DNA of 64,000 nt from the NCBI GenBank assembly GCA_050951725.1, contig JBMNJO010000001.1, positions 620,001-684,000 of the forward strand, read 5' to 3'. A program made the position numbers and the translations under genes. This DNA comes from DTU052 sp050951725 (lineage in GTDB: Bacteria; Bacillota; Syntrophomonadia; Syntrophomonadales; DTU052). A model generated the notes under the pieces. It did not search any database. It was not told where the DNA came from and worked only from the letters and a program-made list of their open reading frames with translations. Within the stretch, counting starts at the first letter, position 1, and every line of letters begins with the position of its first letter. Positions 51,493 through 60,617 of this stretch are shown here, in pieces.

Positions 51493-52452
51493 GTGAACGA
51501 AATCCTGCGTGAGTTTTCACTGCAAGTTGACCTGGCGATGGAGGCCAGGGACCTGGTCAGGGGAGATACTGGTCAGGAGATCCCCGGGGTCATTGAAGAG
51601 GTAGAACAGCTGGCCAATGGCAAGATAACTACCATCCGGATCCAGGATCAGGCGGCCGAACAGAGGATGGGTAAACCGGTTGGAACCTACATCACCATCG
51701 AAGCCCAGAACCTGCGCATCAGACACCCTGAAGTCCACGAGGAGGTTTCCCAGGCCATCGCCAAGAAGTTGAAAGGTGTAGTGGACAAAATCGATAAAAA
51801 CGCCACTGTCCTGATCATAGGCCTGGGCAACTGGCGAGCCACCCCGGACGCACTGGGGCCGAAAACTGTGGAATCCAGCCCGGTCACCAGGCATTATTTC
51901 AAGTATGCTCCCCAGGCACTGGTGGAAGGAATGAGGCCAGTCTGCGCCATGGCTCCTGGAGTTCTGGGAACCACCGGGATTGAAACCTTTGAGGTCATTA
52001 AGGGAGTTGTAGAAAAGTTGCAACCCGCACTGGTCCTGGTGATTGACTCCCTGTCTGCCCAGAGTACCGAACGGATAGGCACCACCATCCAGATATCCGA
52101 CACCGGAATCCAACCAGGATCAGCTGTCGGTACCCCCAACCGGCAGGCCATAAACCAGCAGTCCCTGGGAGTACCTGTTATCGCCATCGGATGTCCCATG
52201 GTGGTCAATGCTGCCACTATAGCCAGCCAGGCAATTCAGGTTTTCTGTCAGAACAACAACATGCAGTATAACCCGCAGACCAGCCTGAACGCCATCAAGC
52301 CGGTCCTCTCGTATTTTGGCGGCAGCCTGACCGTAACCCCCAAGGAGATTGACGACCTGGTGGAGAACATCTCCGATGTCATTGCCTATGGCATTGCTTA
52401 TGCCCTGTTCCCCGATATCTCACGGGAACAGCTGGAACTCTACGCCTCTTAA
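51493..52452 (+). CDS. gpr: Germination protease GPR
   Basis: The 319-residue endopeptidase degrades small acid-soluble spore proteins on germination. Family marks: LQVDLAMEARDLVRG, GTYITIEAQNLR, VLIIGLGNWRATPDALGPKT, PGVLGTTGIETFEVIKGVVE and GTPNRQAINQQSLGVPVIAIG. I chose GTG 51493, which has GGAGG 8 nt upstream, over TTG 51478, where the site would be inside the coding sequence. It is made as a zymogen in the forespore. Confidence 0.95.
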   Translation: MNEILREFSLQVDLAMEARDLVRGDTGQEIPGVIEEVEQLANGKITTIRIQDQAAEQRMGKPVGTYITIEAQNLRIRHPEVHEEVSQAIAKKLKGVVDKIDKNATVLIIGLGNWRATPDALGPKTVESSPVTRHYFKYAPQALVEGMRPVCAMAPGVLGTTGIETFEVIKGVVEKLQPALVLVIDSLSAQSTERIGTTIQISDTGIQPGSAVGTPNRQAINQQSLGVPVIAIGCPMVVNAATIASQAIQVFCQNNNMQYNPQTSLNAIKPVLSYFGGSLTVTPKEIDDLVENISDVIAYGIAYALFPDISREQLELYAS

Positions 52453-52453
52453 A

Positions 52454-52487
52454 TGGGACAGGGGAACACCTTCCCTGTCCCACTTTT
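52454..52487 (+). terminator. Terminator after gpr
   Basis: TGGGACAGGG (52454-52463) pairs with CCCTGTCCCA (52473-52482), followed by CTTTT. It begins one base after the gpr stop. Confidence 0.85.
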
Positions 52488-52622
52488 CCAAAGCAGGCAA
52501 AAGAACCGCCTCCATGCCGGCTTTCTATTTCGGTAAAACCATACTAAACTAACACTCCATGGGACAAGCAATAGTGTCAGCCGCCCCATTTTTCTCTGGC
52601 ATGGTGTGAGAATTGCATTAAA

Positions 52623-52666
52623 CAGGTTTGGTTTCCCACTTCATAAAAAGTGGGAAACCAAACCTG
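52623..52666 (-). terminator. Long hairpin after recG
   Basis: Perfect 19-bp arms: 52623-52641 (CAGGTTTGGTTTCCCACTT) and its complement at 52648-52666, only 6 nt apart. The T-tract on the minus strand is short (GTTTAAT). It is longer than most terminators and shares CCTGTCCC with the gpr terminator. Confidence 0.6.
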
Positions 52667-52682
52667 TCCCCGTGTCCCACGG

Positions 52683-54746
52683 TCAGTTGGCGGCGATGTT
52701 TTCTTCACGGGGGAATTTTTTGGCGATTAATCGCAGGATGTTGGGGTGTTCATCCAGGGAGACGGCATAATCGGAGGCTGCATCCCGAGTGATGTGGAGA
52801 AGGTCAGTGTCCTTCCAGAGATCAGTCAGTTTCAGCTCGGGGAGGCCGTGCTGTTTAAGGCCCCAGATGTCACCAGGGCCCCTCAAGCGCAGATCCTCAC
52901 TGGCGATTTCAAAACCGTCGTTGGTCCGCTCCATCACCTTTAACCGCTTAAGTCCTACCTCCGTGCGGGGGTTTCCAAGCAGGATGCAATACGCCTGGTC
53001 CGATCCCCGGCCAACCCGTCCCCGCAGTTGGTGGAGTTGGGACAGCCCGAATCTTTCTGCTGATTCCACCACCATTACCGTGGCATTGGGGACATCTACC
53101 CCAACCTCAATAACCGTGGTGCTCACCAGAACATCAATCTCTCCCCGGCGAAAACCTTCCACAATCTGATCCTTTTCCCCGGGTCTCATGCGGCCGTGCA
53201 GGAGTCCCACCACGTGATCGCGGAATATCCCGGCTTGAAGCCGCTGGTAAAGAGCAGTGGCATCTGTTAGATCCTGTTTTTCCGATTCTTCTATCAGGGG
53301 GCAGACCACATAACCCTGTCGCCCCTGTTTGATCTGTTTCAGCAGGAATTGATAGGCCTGGCTGCGGCCGGAATCGCGCAAAGACAGGGTCTTGACAGGC
53401 ATTCTGCCGGGTGGCAGCTCATCGATGGTGGAAATGTCCAGATCTCCATAGATTGTAAGGGCCAGTGTTCGGGGAATAGGGGTAGCACTCATTACCAGGA
53501 CGTCGGGTACATGCCCTTTCTGTCCCAAAACTGCTCTCTGACTAACCCCAAAACGGTGCTGTTCATCGATTACGGCCAAACTGAGTCTATTGAAGACAAC
53601 GCTCTCCTGAATCAGGGCGTGGGTCCCTACCAGAATCTTAATCTCCCCACCGGCGGTCCCCGAGAGTATCTCTTCCTTACGTTTCGGAGAGGTAGAACCG
53701 GTAAGAATGTCAAGACGTATTTCGGGAGGGTAGACTTTTTTCAGGGTTTCAAAATGCTGCATGGCCAGAATCTCGGTGGGAGCCATCAAAGCCGCCTGGT
53801 TGCCGCTGCTGACTGCTTTGGCCATGGCCAGGGCTGCCACTATGGTCTTGCCGGATCCAACATCTCCCTGAATCAAACGGTTCATTGGACGGTCATCTTC
53901 CATATCCCGAAAGATCTCAGCCGTCACCCGTTTCTGAGCTCTGGTAAGGGAGAAGAAAAGCCCTCGCCTTACCCTGGTTACCAGGTCGTCCTGTTCAATG
54001 TTTTTTATCCCTTTGACATCAGGGTCCCTTAAGGCTCTAAGTTCCCGTCTTATGGCCAGCTGCAGCAGGAAAAGCTCCTCCAATGCCAGGCTGCGCCGGG
54101 ATATTTCCTGCTGTTCCCATCCAGCAGGGAAATGGATACCCCAGAATGCTTTATATGCGGGCAAAAATCCAAGTTCCTCTTTTAATCCCGGCGGGGTAAT
54201 CTCCGGATAAACCGGAGCATACTCGATCAAAGCGTTTCTGACCATCTGTCTCCAAACCTTTTGGCTTACGCCCTCGGTCGAGGGATAGACCGGGTCTATG
54301 CCCGAATCGGGGGCTGTCTGGCCCTTATTCATAATCTCATAGTCATAAGCCGACATCTCCACCTGACCATAGCCCTGATTTACTTTTCCCCGGACAAATA
54401 TTGTTACACCCGGCTTAAGGATATTCTTTAGAAAGGCCTGATTGAACCATACCACCGGTATACCTCCAGAATCATCTCTGATTACGGCCTTAATAACAGT
54501 AATACGGCGAGAACTAACAGAAGTCCTCACCGTTTCAATTCTACCCGCTATGGAGGCAACCTCTCCCACCTTAAGGTTTCCGATTTTTACAGTTTCAGTC
54601 CGGTCTATGTATGAGCGGGGCACATGCCACAACAAATCAAATATATCTTTAATTTTCAGGCGTGACAGCTGCTTTTCCCTCTGCGGTCCGACTCCTTTCA
54701 GGTACCGCACCGGATCAAACAGAGTATTCAAGAACCCTTCCCCCAA
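52683..54746 (-). CDS. recG: ATP-dependent DNA helicase RecG
   Basis: The 687-residue branch-migration helicase has an N-terminal wedge/OB domain (VASIAGRIETVRTSVSSRRI), Walker A QGDVGSGKTIVAALAMAKAV, DEQH box AVIDEQHRFGVSQR, motif III MSATPIPRTLALTIYGDLD and motif VI QLRGRVGRGSDQAYC. Full length. It reverses stalled forks and processes Holliday junctions. It lies about 26 nt downstream of yloV, as in Bacillus. Confidence 0.97.
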   Translation of the reverse strand: MGEGFLNTLFDPVRYLKGVGPQREKQLSRLKIKDIFDLLWHVPRSYIDRTETVKIGNLKVGEVASIAGRIETVRTSVSSRRITVIKAVIRDDSGGIPVVWFNQAFLKNILKPGVTIFVRGKVNQGYGQVEMSAYDYEIMNKGQTAPDSGIDPVYPSTEGVSQKVWRQMVRNALIEYAPVYPEITPPGLKEELGFLPAYKAFWGIHFPAGWEQQEISRRSLALEELFLLQLAIRRELRALRDPDVKGIKNIEQDDLVTRVRRGLFFSLTRAQKRVTAEIFRDMEDDRPMNRLIQGDVGSGKTIVAALAMAKAVSSGNQAALMAPTEILAMQHFETLKKVYPPEIRLDILTGSTSPKRKEEILSGTAGGEIKILVGTHALIQESVVFNRLSLAVIDEQHRFGVSQRAVLGQKGHVPDVLVMSATPIPRTLALTIYGDLDISTIDELPPGRMPVKTLSLRDSGRSQAYQFLLKQIKQGRQGYVVCPLIEESEKQDLTDATALYQRLQAGIFRDHVVGLLHGRMRPGEKDQIVEGFRRGEIDVLVSTTVIEVGVDVPNATVMVVESAERFGLSQLHQLRGRVGRGSDQAYCILLGNPRTEVGLKRLKVMERTNDGFEIASEDLRLRGPGDIWGLKQHGLPELKLTDLWKDTDLLHITRDAASDYAVSLDEHPNILRLIAKKFPREENIAAN

Positions 54747-54772
54747 TCAACCAAATCCGGTTCGAACACACC

Positions 54773-56368
54773 CTATTCCACTGAAATCAGGTAATGGTAA
54801 AACGGCTGTCCCCCGTAATGCAGTTCTACATCATAATCCGGGTACGCTTCCTCCACCTGTTCCCTGAGTTGCCCGGCAACATCTTCAGTTACGTCAGCTC
54901 CATAGAAGATGCTGATCAGGTCCCCGTCAGACGCCATGCTTTTCAACAGTTCCATAACCATATCGGAAGCACTGTCACCTTTGGCTGCAATCGTGTTGTC
55001 AATCAGGCCGATATAATCCCCTTCTTTGATCAACAGGCCATTGATTGAGGAGTCCTTAACCGCCACCGTAACCTCTCCGGTCTTAACCCGGCCAATCTCC
55101 TCGTTCATGGCCTCAACCACCACATCCAACTCCATCTCGCTCTCATAGGCCACCAGGGCCGCCACCGCCTGAGTTATGCTGGTGGTAGGGACCACTCGCA
55201 CCGGTTTGTCAGCCAACTCTACGGCCTGTTCGGCCGCCATGATTATATTTTTGTTATTGGGCAGGATAATGACTCCCTGGGCCCTGGTTTCAGACACCGC
55301 TCGCAGCAGGTCCTCAGTGCTGGGGTTCATAGTCTGCCCCCCACTTACCACCTGGTCCACACCCAGGCTCTGCATGATCTTTAGCCAGCCCTCACCCTGA
55401 CCAACCGCCACCAACCCGGTGTTTTTCAGCTCAGCCAGGCTCTCCAATCTGGCCTGGGTCTCCTCTTCCATATTATTTATCTTGATGTCATGGAGAGTAC
55501 CCCACGACAGACAGATTTCCAGGACCTTCCCCGGGTGATTGGAGTGGATATGTACCTTGACCAATTCGTCCTCACCCACTACCAGCATCGAATCACCCAA
55601 CGGCTCCAGTTCATCTCTTATTCTATCAATATCCAAACGAAAGCCCTTTATCAGGGTTTCAGTGCAGTACTGAAACTCCAGGCTCTCTCCTTCAGTCTCC
55701 ACCTCAAAGGGCACTGCTGTTGTTTCCGCCAGCTTCCCGGGTGACAGGTCCTCTGCAGACAGAGCTTTTATCATTCCCTCAAAGAGGTAGAGGAAACCTT
55801 GTCCACCTGAATCAACCACCCCGGCTTCTTTCAAAACCGGCAGCATCTGAGGGGTACGTTCAAGCATCCGGTAACCGCTTTCCAATGCGGTCTGCATAAC
55901 CTCAACTATATCACCCGACTTCTTGGACGCCGCCGCAGCAGAGCGCGCAACTTCCCGAGCAATGGTGAGAATGGTACCTTCGACCGGCTTCATTACCGCT
56001 TTATAGGCAGTATCCGACCCGGCCTGCAGGGCAGCAGCCAAACCCCGGGCATCAACCTTCTCCTTGTGTTCCAGTTCTTTGGCCATACCTCTGAATACCT
56101 GAGACAAAATAACTCCCGAGTTTCCGCGGGCACCCATCAGAGAACCCATGGAAATCGCTTTCCCGACTTTGCCTATATGCTGATCCTGTCGTTTCTCCGC
56201 TTCATGGGCAGCAGATAACAGGGTTAAGTACATATTAGTCCCGGTATCACCATCAGGCACCGGAAATACGTTTAACGCGTCCACCCTTGTCTTATTCTTT
56301 TCCAACAGAACAACCCCAGCCTGGATCATTCTGACAAAATCTAATCCATCAATAAACTGTAACCCCAC
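54773..56368 (-). CDS. yloV: DAK2-domain/DegV-fusion protein YloV (FakA-like fatty-acid kinase)
   Basis: The 531-residue protein has an N-terminal DhaL nucleotide-binding domain with NVFPVPDGDTGTNMYLTLLS and GSLMGARGNSGVILSQVFRG, then a middle and C-terminal region (from about 300) with VDQVVSGGQTMNPSTEDLL and LPNNKNIIMAAEQAVELAD, the FakA pattern. With a FakB lipid carrier, FakA phosphorylates fatty acids. It lies 17 nt after yloU. Confidence 0.92.
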   Translation of the reverse strand: MGLQFIDGLDFVRMIQAGVVLLEKNKTRVDALNVFPVPDGDTGTNMYLTLLSAAHEAEKRQDQHIGKVGKAISMGSLMGARGNSGVILSQVFRGMAKELEHKEKVDARGLAAALQAGSDTAYKAVMKPVEGTILTIAREVARSAAAASKKSGDIVEVMQTALESGYRMLERTPQMLPVLKEAGVVDSGGQGFLYLFEGMIKALSAEDLSPGKLAETTAVPFEVETEGESLEFQYCTETLIKGFRLDIDRIRDELEPLGDSMLVVGEDELVKVHIHSNHPGKVLEICLSWGTLHDIKINNMEEETQARLESLAELKNTGLVAVGQGEGWLKIMQSLGVDQVVSGGQTMNPSTEDLLRAVSETRAQGVIILPNNKNIIMAAEQAVELADKPVRVVPTTSITQAVAALVAYESEMELDVVVEAMNEEIGRVKTGEVTVAVKDSSINGLLIKEGDYIGLIDNTIAAKGDSASDMVMELLKSMASDGDLISIFYGADVTEDVAGQLREQVEEAYPDYDVELHYGGQPFYHYLISVE

Positions 56369-56385
56369 CCACAGTCCTCCTCTGG

Positions 56386-56745
56386 TTAATCTTTGGCAAC
56401 CCTACAACCCTGCACATTAACATTGACCCGGGTTACCGGTATTCCAGTTATCTTCTCCATGACATACTTTATTTTCTGCATTATATTGTATCCGACCTCA
56501 GAGATCTTGGTACCGTAGCCTACTATAACATAAACTTCAACTACCAGCCCTTCCGGGGTCTCGCTTACTTCAACTCCCTTACGGATTGACTCCATGCCCA
56601 GAATACTGGTCAGGCTGTTGGAAACCTTGCGGGGTACCATGCCCACCAGCCCATAGCAGTCTACCGTCGCCATACCAGCTATGGTCTGCACTGCTTCCTT
56701 GGATATGGTTATTGTTCCCAATCGATTGGAATCAAGGACAAACAC
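56386..56745 (-). CDS. yloU: Asp23/Gls24 family envelope-stress protein (YloU)
   Basis: About 119 residues from GTG 56745, behind AGGAGG; the upstream ATG at 56784 lacks a site. Family marks: GTITISKEAVQTIAGMATVD, CYGLVGMVPR, VEVYVIVGYGTKISEVGYNI and VTRVNVNVQGCRV. Cytoplasmic, membrane-associated in homologues. Precedes yloV and is divergent from rpmB, the standard Firmicutes arrangement. Confidence 0.92.
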   Translation of the reverse strand: MFVLDSNRLGTITISKEAVQTIAGMATVDCYGLVGMVPRKVSNSLTSILGMESIRKGVEVSETPEGLVVEVYVIVGYGTKISEVGYNIMQKIKYVMEKITGIPVTRVNVNVQGCRVAKD

Positions 56746-56806
56746 TTTTAATCCCCTCCTGTCTGATTCAGTATAGTTCAACACCCAATTTTTTTATTCC
56801 TGCTTG

Positions 56807-56835
56807 TTGCTGTTCTCTGCCTGGTTTGGTAGAAT
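56807..56835 (+). promoter_or_regulatory. Sigma-A promoter of rpmB
   Basis: TTGCTG (56807-56812), 17-bp spacer, TAGAAT (56830-56835), 32 nt before the TTG start. Confidence 0.6.
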
Positions 56836-56867
56836 GTTAATCGTGAAAATTGGAAAGGGGGATAATC

Positions 56868-57056
56868 TTGGCTAAATGTGATGTTTGCGGAAAAGGCGTT
56901 ACTTTCGGCAAGAAGTACAGCCATTCGCATATAAGAACCAATCGTCAGTGGAAGCCAAACACCCAGAGCATCAAGGTGATCGTTAACGGTACCCCTAAAA
57001 AGATGAACGTCTGTACCCGGTGTTTGCGTTCCAACAAGATACAGAGAGCTCTGTAA
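56868..57056 (+). CDS. rpmB: 50S ribosomal protein L28
   Basis: The 62-residue L28 starts at TTG 56868 (MAKCDVCGKGVTFGKKYSHS), with AAGGGGG 6 nt upstream; ends MNVCTRCLRSNKIQRAL. The CDVC and CTRC pairs mark the zinc-binding form. Convergent with hslO, 4 nt apart. Confidence 0.96.
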   Translation: MAKCDVCGKGVTFGKKYSHSHIRTNRQWKPNTQSIKVIVNGTPKKMNVCTRCLRSNKIQRAL

Positions 57057-57060
57057 ATAC

Positions 57061-57945
57061 CTATGAATCACTGACACGGCCTCTCATTAAGCGAGTTTCC
57101 TTCTCGCTGAAGGTGTATACTTCGCCACAAAAGTTGCAGCAGATTTCAAGACAGCCCTGGGATTCCAGGGCTTTTTGAATGTCTTCCTCTTCCAGGGCCG
57201 CCACTATCGACACCACCTTATCCATGTTACACTGGCAGCGGAAAGCCACCTCTCGTTTATCCAGGAGGTCAAACGGGATATCTCCCATGATTCTTTCGAC
57301 CAGATTGACCAGATCACCCTGTACCAGATTGCTGATCGGGCCAATCTCCAGCACCCGTTCCTCCAAGTACTTCAACAATTCATCACTGGCACCCGGCATG
57401 GCCTGCACAAAAAGGCCTCCGGCTCCGCTGACTTTACCCCCGGGCTCAATCAGAACCCCCAGTGACACCAGGGAAGGTATCTGTTCTGATAACGTAAAAT
57501 AATAGGCCATGTCCTCCGCAATCTCCCCCGACTGGAGTGGTACCCTGCCGGTAAAAGGGCTTCTCAGCCTCATATCCCGGACAACCTCCAGGAATCCATC
57601 GGTACCTACCGCTCCGCCAACATCCAGTTTACCCCGGTATTTTTCGGGCAGATTCACCTCGGGGTTACTTACATAGCCCCTGACTGTTCCATCGCTTTCG
57701 GCCACTGCCAGTATGGTCCCCAGCGGACCCCCACCATTAATACGCAACGTGATTGATTCCTCATCTTTTAAGTCCAGACCCATCATAACCGCAGCCGTCA
57801 AAGCCCGTCCCAGAGCAGCTGCCGCAGTGGGTGCCGCGTCCTGACGGACCCGCGCCTCTTCAACCAGCGCGGTAGTACGGGCCACTGAAATCCGCACCAT
57901 CCGCTCCCGGTCCATAGCTCTCAGCATAACATCTTCTGAATTCAT
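57061..57945 (-). CDS. hslO: Redox-regulated chaperone Hsp33
   Basis: The 294-residue Hsp33 becomes an active holdase when oxidised. ATG 57945 (MNSEDVMLRAMDRERMVRIS) follows AAAGGTGGG. The redox switch Cys are present as FRCQCNMDKV and CCNFCGEVY near the C-terminus. The substrate-binding N-domain includes GPLGTILAVAESDGTVRGYV. No neighbours in operon; it converges with rpmB. Confidence 0.95.
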   Translation of the reverse strand: MNSEDVMLRAMDRERMVRISVARTTALVEEARVRQDAAPTAAAALGRALTAAVMMGLDLKDEESITLRINGGGPLGTILAVAESDGTVRGYVSNPEVNLPEKYRGKLDVGGAVGTDGFLEVVRDMRLRSPFTGRVPLQSGEIAEDMAYYFTLSEQIPSLVSLGVLIEPGGKVSGAGGLFVQAMPGASDELLKYLEERVLEIGPISNLVQGDLVNLVERIMGDIPFDLLDKREVAFRCQCNMDKVVSIVAALEEEDIQKALESQGCLEICCNFCGEVYTFSEKETRLMRGRVSDS

Positions 57946-58094
57946 CCTGTCCCACCTTTCAACCGGGAGAAATGCCCTCATCCTTAAACCAAGTATGACC
58001 ATTAGCTATTCGCCATAAACTTTTGTCTTCAGGCAGGGTTTTGCTCCCCGTGTGTATAATTGGTAACTATTCTATATTATGGAGGTGTGTGGTT

Positions 58095-58622
58095 ATGCCT
58101 ATGTATGAGTTCGAGGGTAAACGCCCTCAGATAGGGGTGAATTGTTGTATACACCCGGAGGCGGTTCTGATCGGTGACATCAAAATCGGTGACGACTGTT
58201 ACATAGCCGCCTGTGCAGTGCTCAGGGGCGATTTTGGTCCTATAATCATCGGTGACGGATCCAACATCCAGGAGAACTGTGTAATCCATGTACAGCCGGG
58301 CAAATCAGCTGTACTTGGAGACCGCAGCCACATCGGTCATGGCGCTATACTGCATAGCCCCAGATTAGGCCACCATGTAACCATAGGCATTGGAGCCATA
58401 GTCCTTGATGACTGTGAGATTGGCGACGAATCACTGATCGGTGCGGGATCCGTTGTCACTTCCGGAACCAAGATACCAGCCAAATCAATGGTCCTGGGCA
58501 CACCGGGCAAGGTAGTAAGAGAAATAACCACGCAGAGTATCCAATTCTTAAACATATCCACTGATGTCTATCAGGAACTGAACCGCCGCAGTATAACCGG
58601 TTTAAAACTCATAAGTGAATAA
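58095..58622 (+). CDS. Gamma-class carbonic anhydrase-like hexapeptide-repeat protein
   Basis: The 175-residue left-handed beta-helix protein starts at ATG 58095 behind GGAGGTG. Hexapeptide repeats run from IHPEAVLIGDIKIGDDCYIA to ESLIGAGSVVTSGTKIPAKS. Three His are positioned as zinc ligands: one in CVIHVQPG and two in HIGHGAILHSPRLGHH. The family includes carbonic anhydrases and carnitine-related proteins (YrdA/PaaY), so activity is not certain. CO2/bicarbonate conversion would suit an organism with carboxylase-type enzymes. Confidence 0.85.
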   Translation: MPMYEFEGKRPQIGVNCCIHPEAVLIGDIKIGDDCYIAACAVLRGDFGPIIIGDGSNIQENCVIHVQPGKSAVLGDRSHIGHGAILHSPRLGHHVTIGIGAIVLDDCEIGDESLIGAGSVVTSGTKIPAKSMVLGTPGKVVREITTQSIQFLNISTDVYQELNRRSITGLKLISE

Positions 58623-58731
58623 TACCAGCTGGACAAATAGTTGCTGTTAGAACATCAGCCCTCCCCGAATTCCGCAATCTCCCATCTAGCCAGAATCTGT
58701 ACCATGATATCGGACTTTTATTAATATCGCC

Positions 58732-58760
58732 AGGGACCTGTCCAAATGGGACAGGTCCCT
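58732..58760 (+). terminator. Terminator after the gamma-carbonic anhydrase gene
   Basis: AGGGACCTGTCC (58732-58743) pairs with GGACAGGTCCCT (58749-58760), followed by CTTGTTT. It lies about 110 nt after the stop. Confidence 0.8.
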
Positions 58761-58883
58761 CTTGTTTCAGCAAATGAAACCAAATTCCAGATTTGTCGTC
58801 CTTCTCCTTTACTTAATAAAATTAAAATGGTTTATAGCGTAAGTTGCTGTAGACTGTGGCCTTATTATCAAGCATGAAAGGAG

Positions 58884-59759
58884 TTGGGATTTCTGTTATC
58901 CAAGCAAATACGAAGAATCCTGGAAATCACCATAGCTGTAGTATTTGTTCTAGCCATTGGCAGTGGTGTCCAGGCTGCCACAGAACCGCGTAACCTGTAC
59001 TGGGGTTGCCAGGGATCTGATGTGGCTACCCTGCAGACACAACTCAATACTTTAGACTTCAATTGTGGAAATGTTGATGGTATCTTCGGTGCCAAAACAT
59101 ATGCCGCAGTAGTAGACTTGCAAGAATCCAACAACCTTAAGGTCGACGGAATAGTTGGTCCCCAGACCAGGCAGGCAATAGCCAACCTGTTGTCAAAGCC
59201 ATCCCCGCAGACCCGCAACCTGTATCAAGGCTGCACGGGGAATGATGTGGCAGAGTTGCAGAAGAAGCTTAATTCTGCCGGATTCAACTGTGGTCCAGCA
59301 GACGGAATCTTTGGTCCCCGGACCAATGCAGCAGTTGTCGCCCTGCAGAAAGCCTGTGGTATAACGGCAGACGGAATTGTCGGTCCCCAGACCAGGGAGG
59401 CTCTAAGCAAGCCCATCCCTGCACCCAAACCGGAAACACCGTCCCGCGGAGGGTCCGTACCTCGATATACCAAGGTTTTGAATATGGTAGCCACTGCCTA
59501 CTGCCCCTGCAACAAATGCAACTACCCCTACGGTGGACAACCGTCATACATCGGACTGCCATTGGGTCAGGGCATCGTAGCAGTTGATCCTAATGTCATT
59601 CCCCTGAGAACCAAGCTGTACGTTGAAGGGTATGGCGAAGCCATCGCCGCCGATACCGGAGGAGCAATCAAGGGCAACCGTATCGATCTGTGTTTTCCGG
59701 ATCATCAGTCAGCCCTTAAATTTGGCATCCAAAATATTAAAGTCTATGTCCTGCCTTAA
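58884..59759 (+). CDS. Exported 3D-domain protein with two peptidoglycan-binding repeats
   Basis: The product of about 290 residues has an N-terminal signal helix (ILEITIAVVFVLAIGSGVQA). Two PG_binding_1 repeats follow (about residues 34-100 and 108-175): LYWGCQGSDVATLQTQLN with VDGIVGPQTRQAI, and LYQGCTGNDVAELQKKLN with ADGIVGPQTREAL. A Pro-rich linker precedes a C-terminal 3D domain (VATAYCPCNKC, GIVAVDPNVIPLRTKLYV, AADTGGAIKGNRIDLCFPD), the catalytic fold of MltA/YabE-like lytic transglycosylases. The likely role is cell-wall or spore-cortex hydrolysis. The TTG start at 58884 abuts AAAGGAG; initiation at CTG 58893 would have better spacing. Confidence 0.85.
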   Translation: MGFLLSKQIRRILEITIAVVFVLAIGSGVQAATEPRNLYWGCQGSDVATLQTQLNTLDFNCGNVDGIFGAKTYAAVVDLQESNNLKVDGIVGPQTRQAIANLLSKPSPQTRNLYQGCTGNDVAELQKKLNSAGFNCGPADGIFGPRTNAAVVALQKACGITADGIVGPQTREALSKPIPAPKPETPSRGGSVPRYTKVLNMVATAYCPCNKCNYPYGGQPSYIGLPLGQGIVAVDPNVIPLRTKLYVEGYGEAIAADTGGAIKGNRIDLCFPDHQSALKFGIQNIKVYVLP

Positions 59760-59768
59760 GGTAGAATA

Positions 59769-60263
59769 CTAGACCTGCTTTAATTCACGTAACTTTAGTT
59801 GAAGCTTTTCCTCTACCAGTGGAGGTACAAGGCCACAAACGGAGCCGCCTAATAGGGCGGCTTCTTTTACGCCGGTCGAGCTTACAAAGTAGTACTTGCT
59901 GTTGCAGGCAATGAATATTGTATCCACTTCCGGGTATAGATGACTGTTGGTCATTGCCAGCTGCAGCTCGTATTCGAAGTCTGATACCGTCCGCAGACCT
60001 CTGATGATGGCGCAGGCTTGCTGCTTCCGTACATAGTTTACCAAAAGCCCGCTAAAGGAATCGACTTCCAGATTGGGCAGGTGTGTGGTTACTTCCTGCA
60101 GCATCTCCACCCTCTCCTCGGTAGTAAAGAGTGGGTTTTTGTAAACATTATGCACTACCGCTACGATAACCCGATCAAAAATTCTGCTGGCTCTTTCCAA
60201 CACGTCAATGTGTCCATTGGTAACAGGATCAAAACTACCAGGGTATACCGCCACTCTTTCCAT
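59769..60263 (-). CDS. coaD: Phosphopantetheine adenylyltransferase
   Basis: The 164-residue enzyme makes dephospho-CoA, the penultimate step of CoA synthesis. VYPGSFDPVTNGHIDVLERA carries the TNGH nucleotidylyl motif; AIIRGLRTVSDFEYELQLA and KYYFVSSTGVKEAALLGG are conserved. ATG 60263 follows AGGGAGG. Convergent with the 3D-domain gene, about 10 nt apart. Confidence 0.96.
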   Translation of the reverse strand: MERVAVYPGSFDPVTNGHIDVLERASRIFDRVIVAVVHNVYKNPLFTTEERVEMLQEVTTHLPNLEVDSFSGLLVNYVRKQQACAIIRGLRTVSDFEYELQLAMTNSHLYPEVDTIFIACNSKYYFVSSTGVKEAALLGGSVCGLVPPLVEEKLQLKLRELKQV

Positions 60264-60617
60264 GATTGCCTCCCTATTTTGTCGCGTACTATCTCCGATC
60301 ACTGGTATTGAAAAGGATTCGTATAAGAACTATTCGAAGCCGCCGAATAGCTGCTTCCGTCGTTAATTAATAGACAACCAGCAATTCCAGGGTTGTTCAT
60401 TAACCTTTAGGAAATGTTCGGAAAACAATTATTTCTTGGTTCCGAGCTAATTTACTAAGGTTATTTTAACCCAACCTCGTTTTCTCTACAAAAACACAAT
60501 GATTTGATGGTTTTTCGAAAAACCTTCCCATACAGTATAAATCATACACCGGTTCCAGTCACGAAAAAGGGTCCTTTCGTCAAAGGACCCTTTGTATAAA
60601 CAGATTATTTCTGGCGG
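60264..60617. other. Intergenic region upstream of coaD / downstream of thl
   Basis: It holds the thl terminator (60566-60593) and a small CTATTCG/CGAATAG inverted repeat (60330-60350) in the coaD upstream region. Nothing else recognised; a run of AT-rich sequence lies around 60470-60540. Confidence 0.5.
60566..60593 (-). terminator. Terminator after thl
   Basis: AAAGGGTCCTTT (60566-60577) pairs with AAAGGACCCTTT (60582-60593), followed on the minus strand by TTCGTG; 25 nt after the thl stop. Confidence 0.85.
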
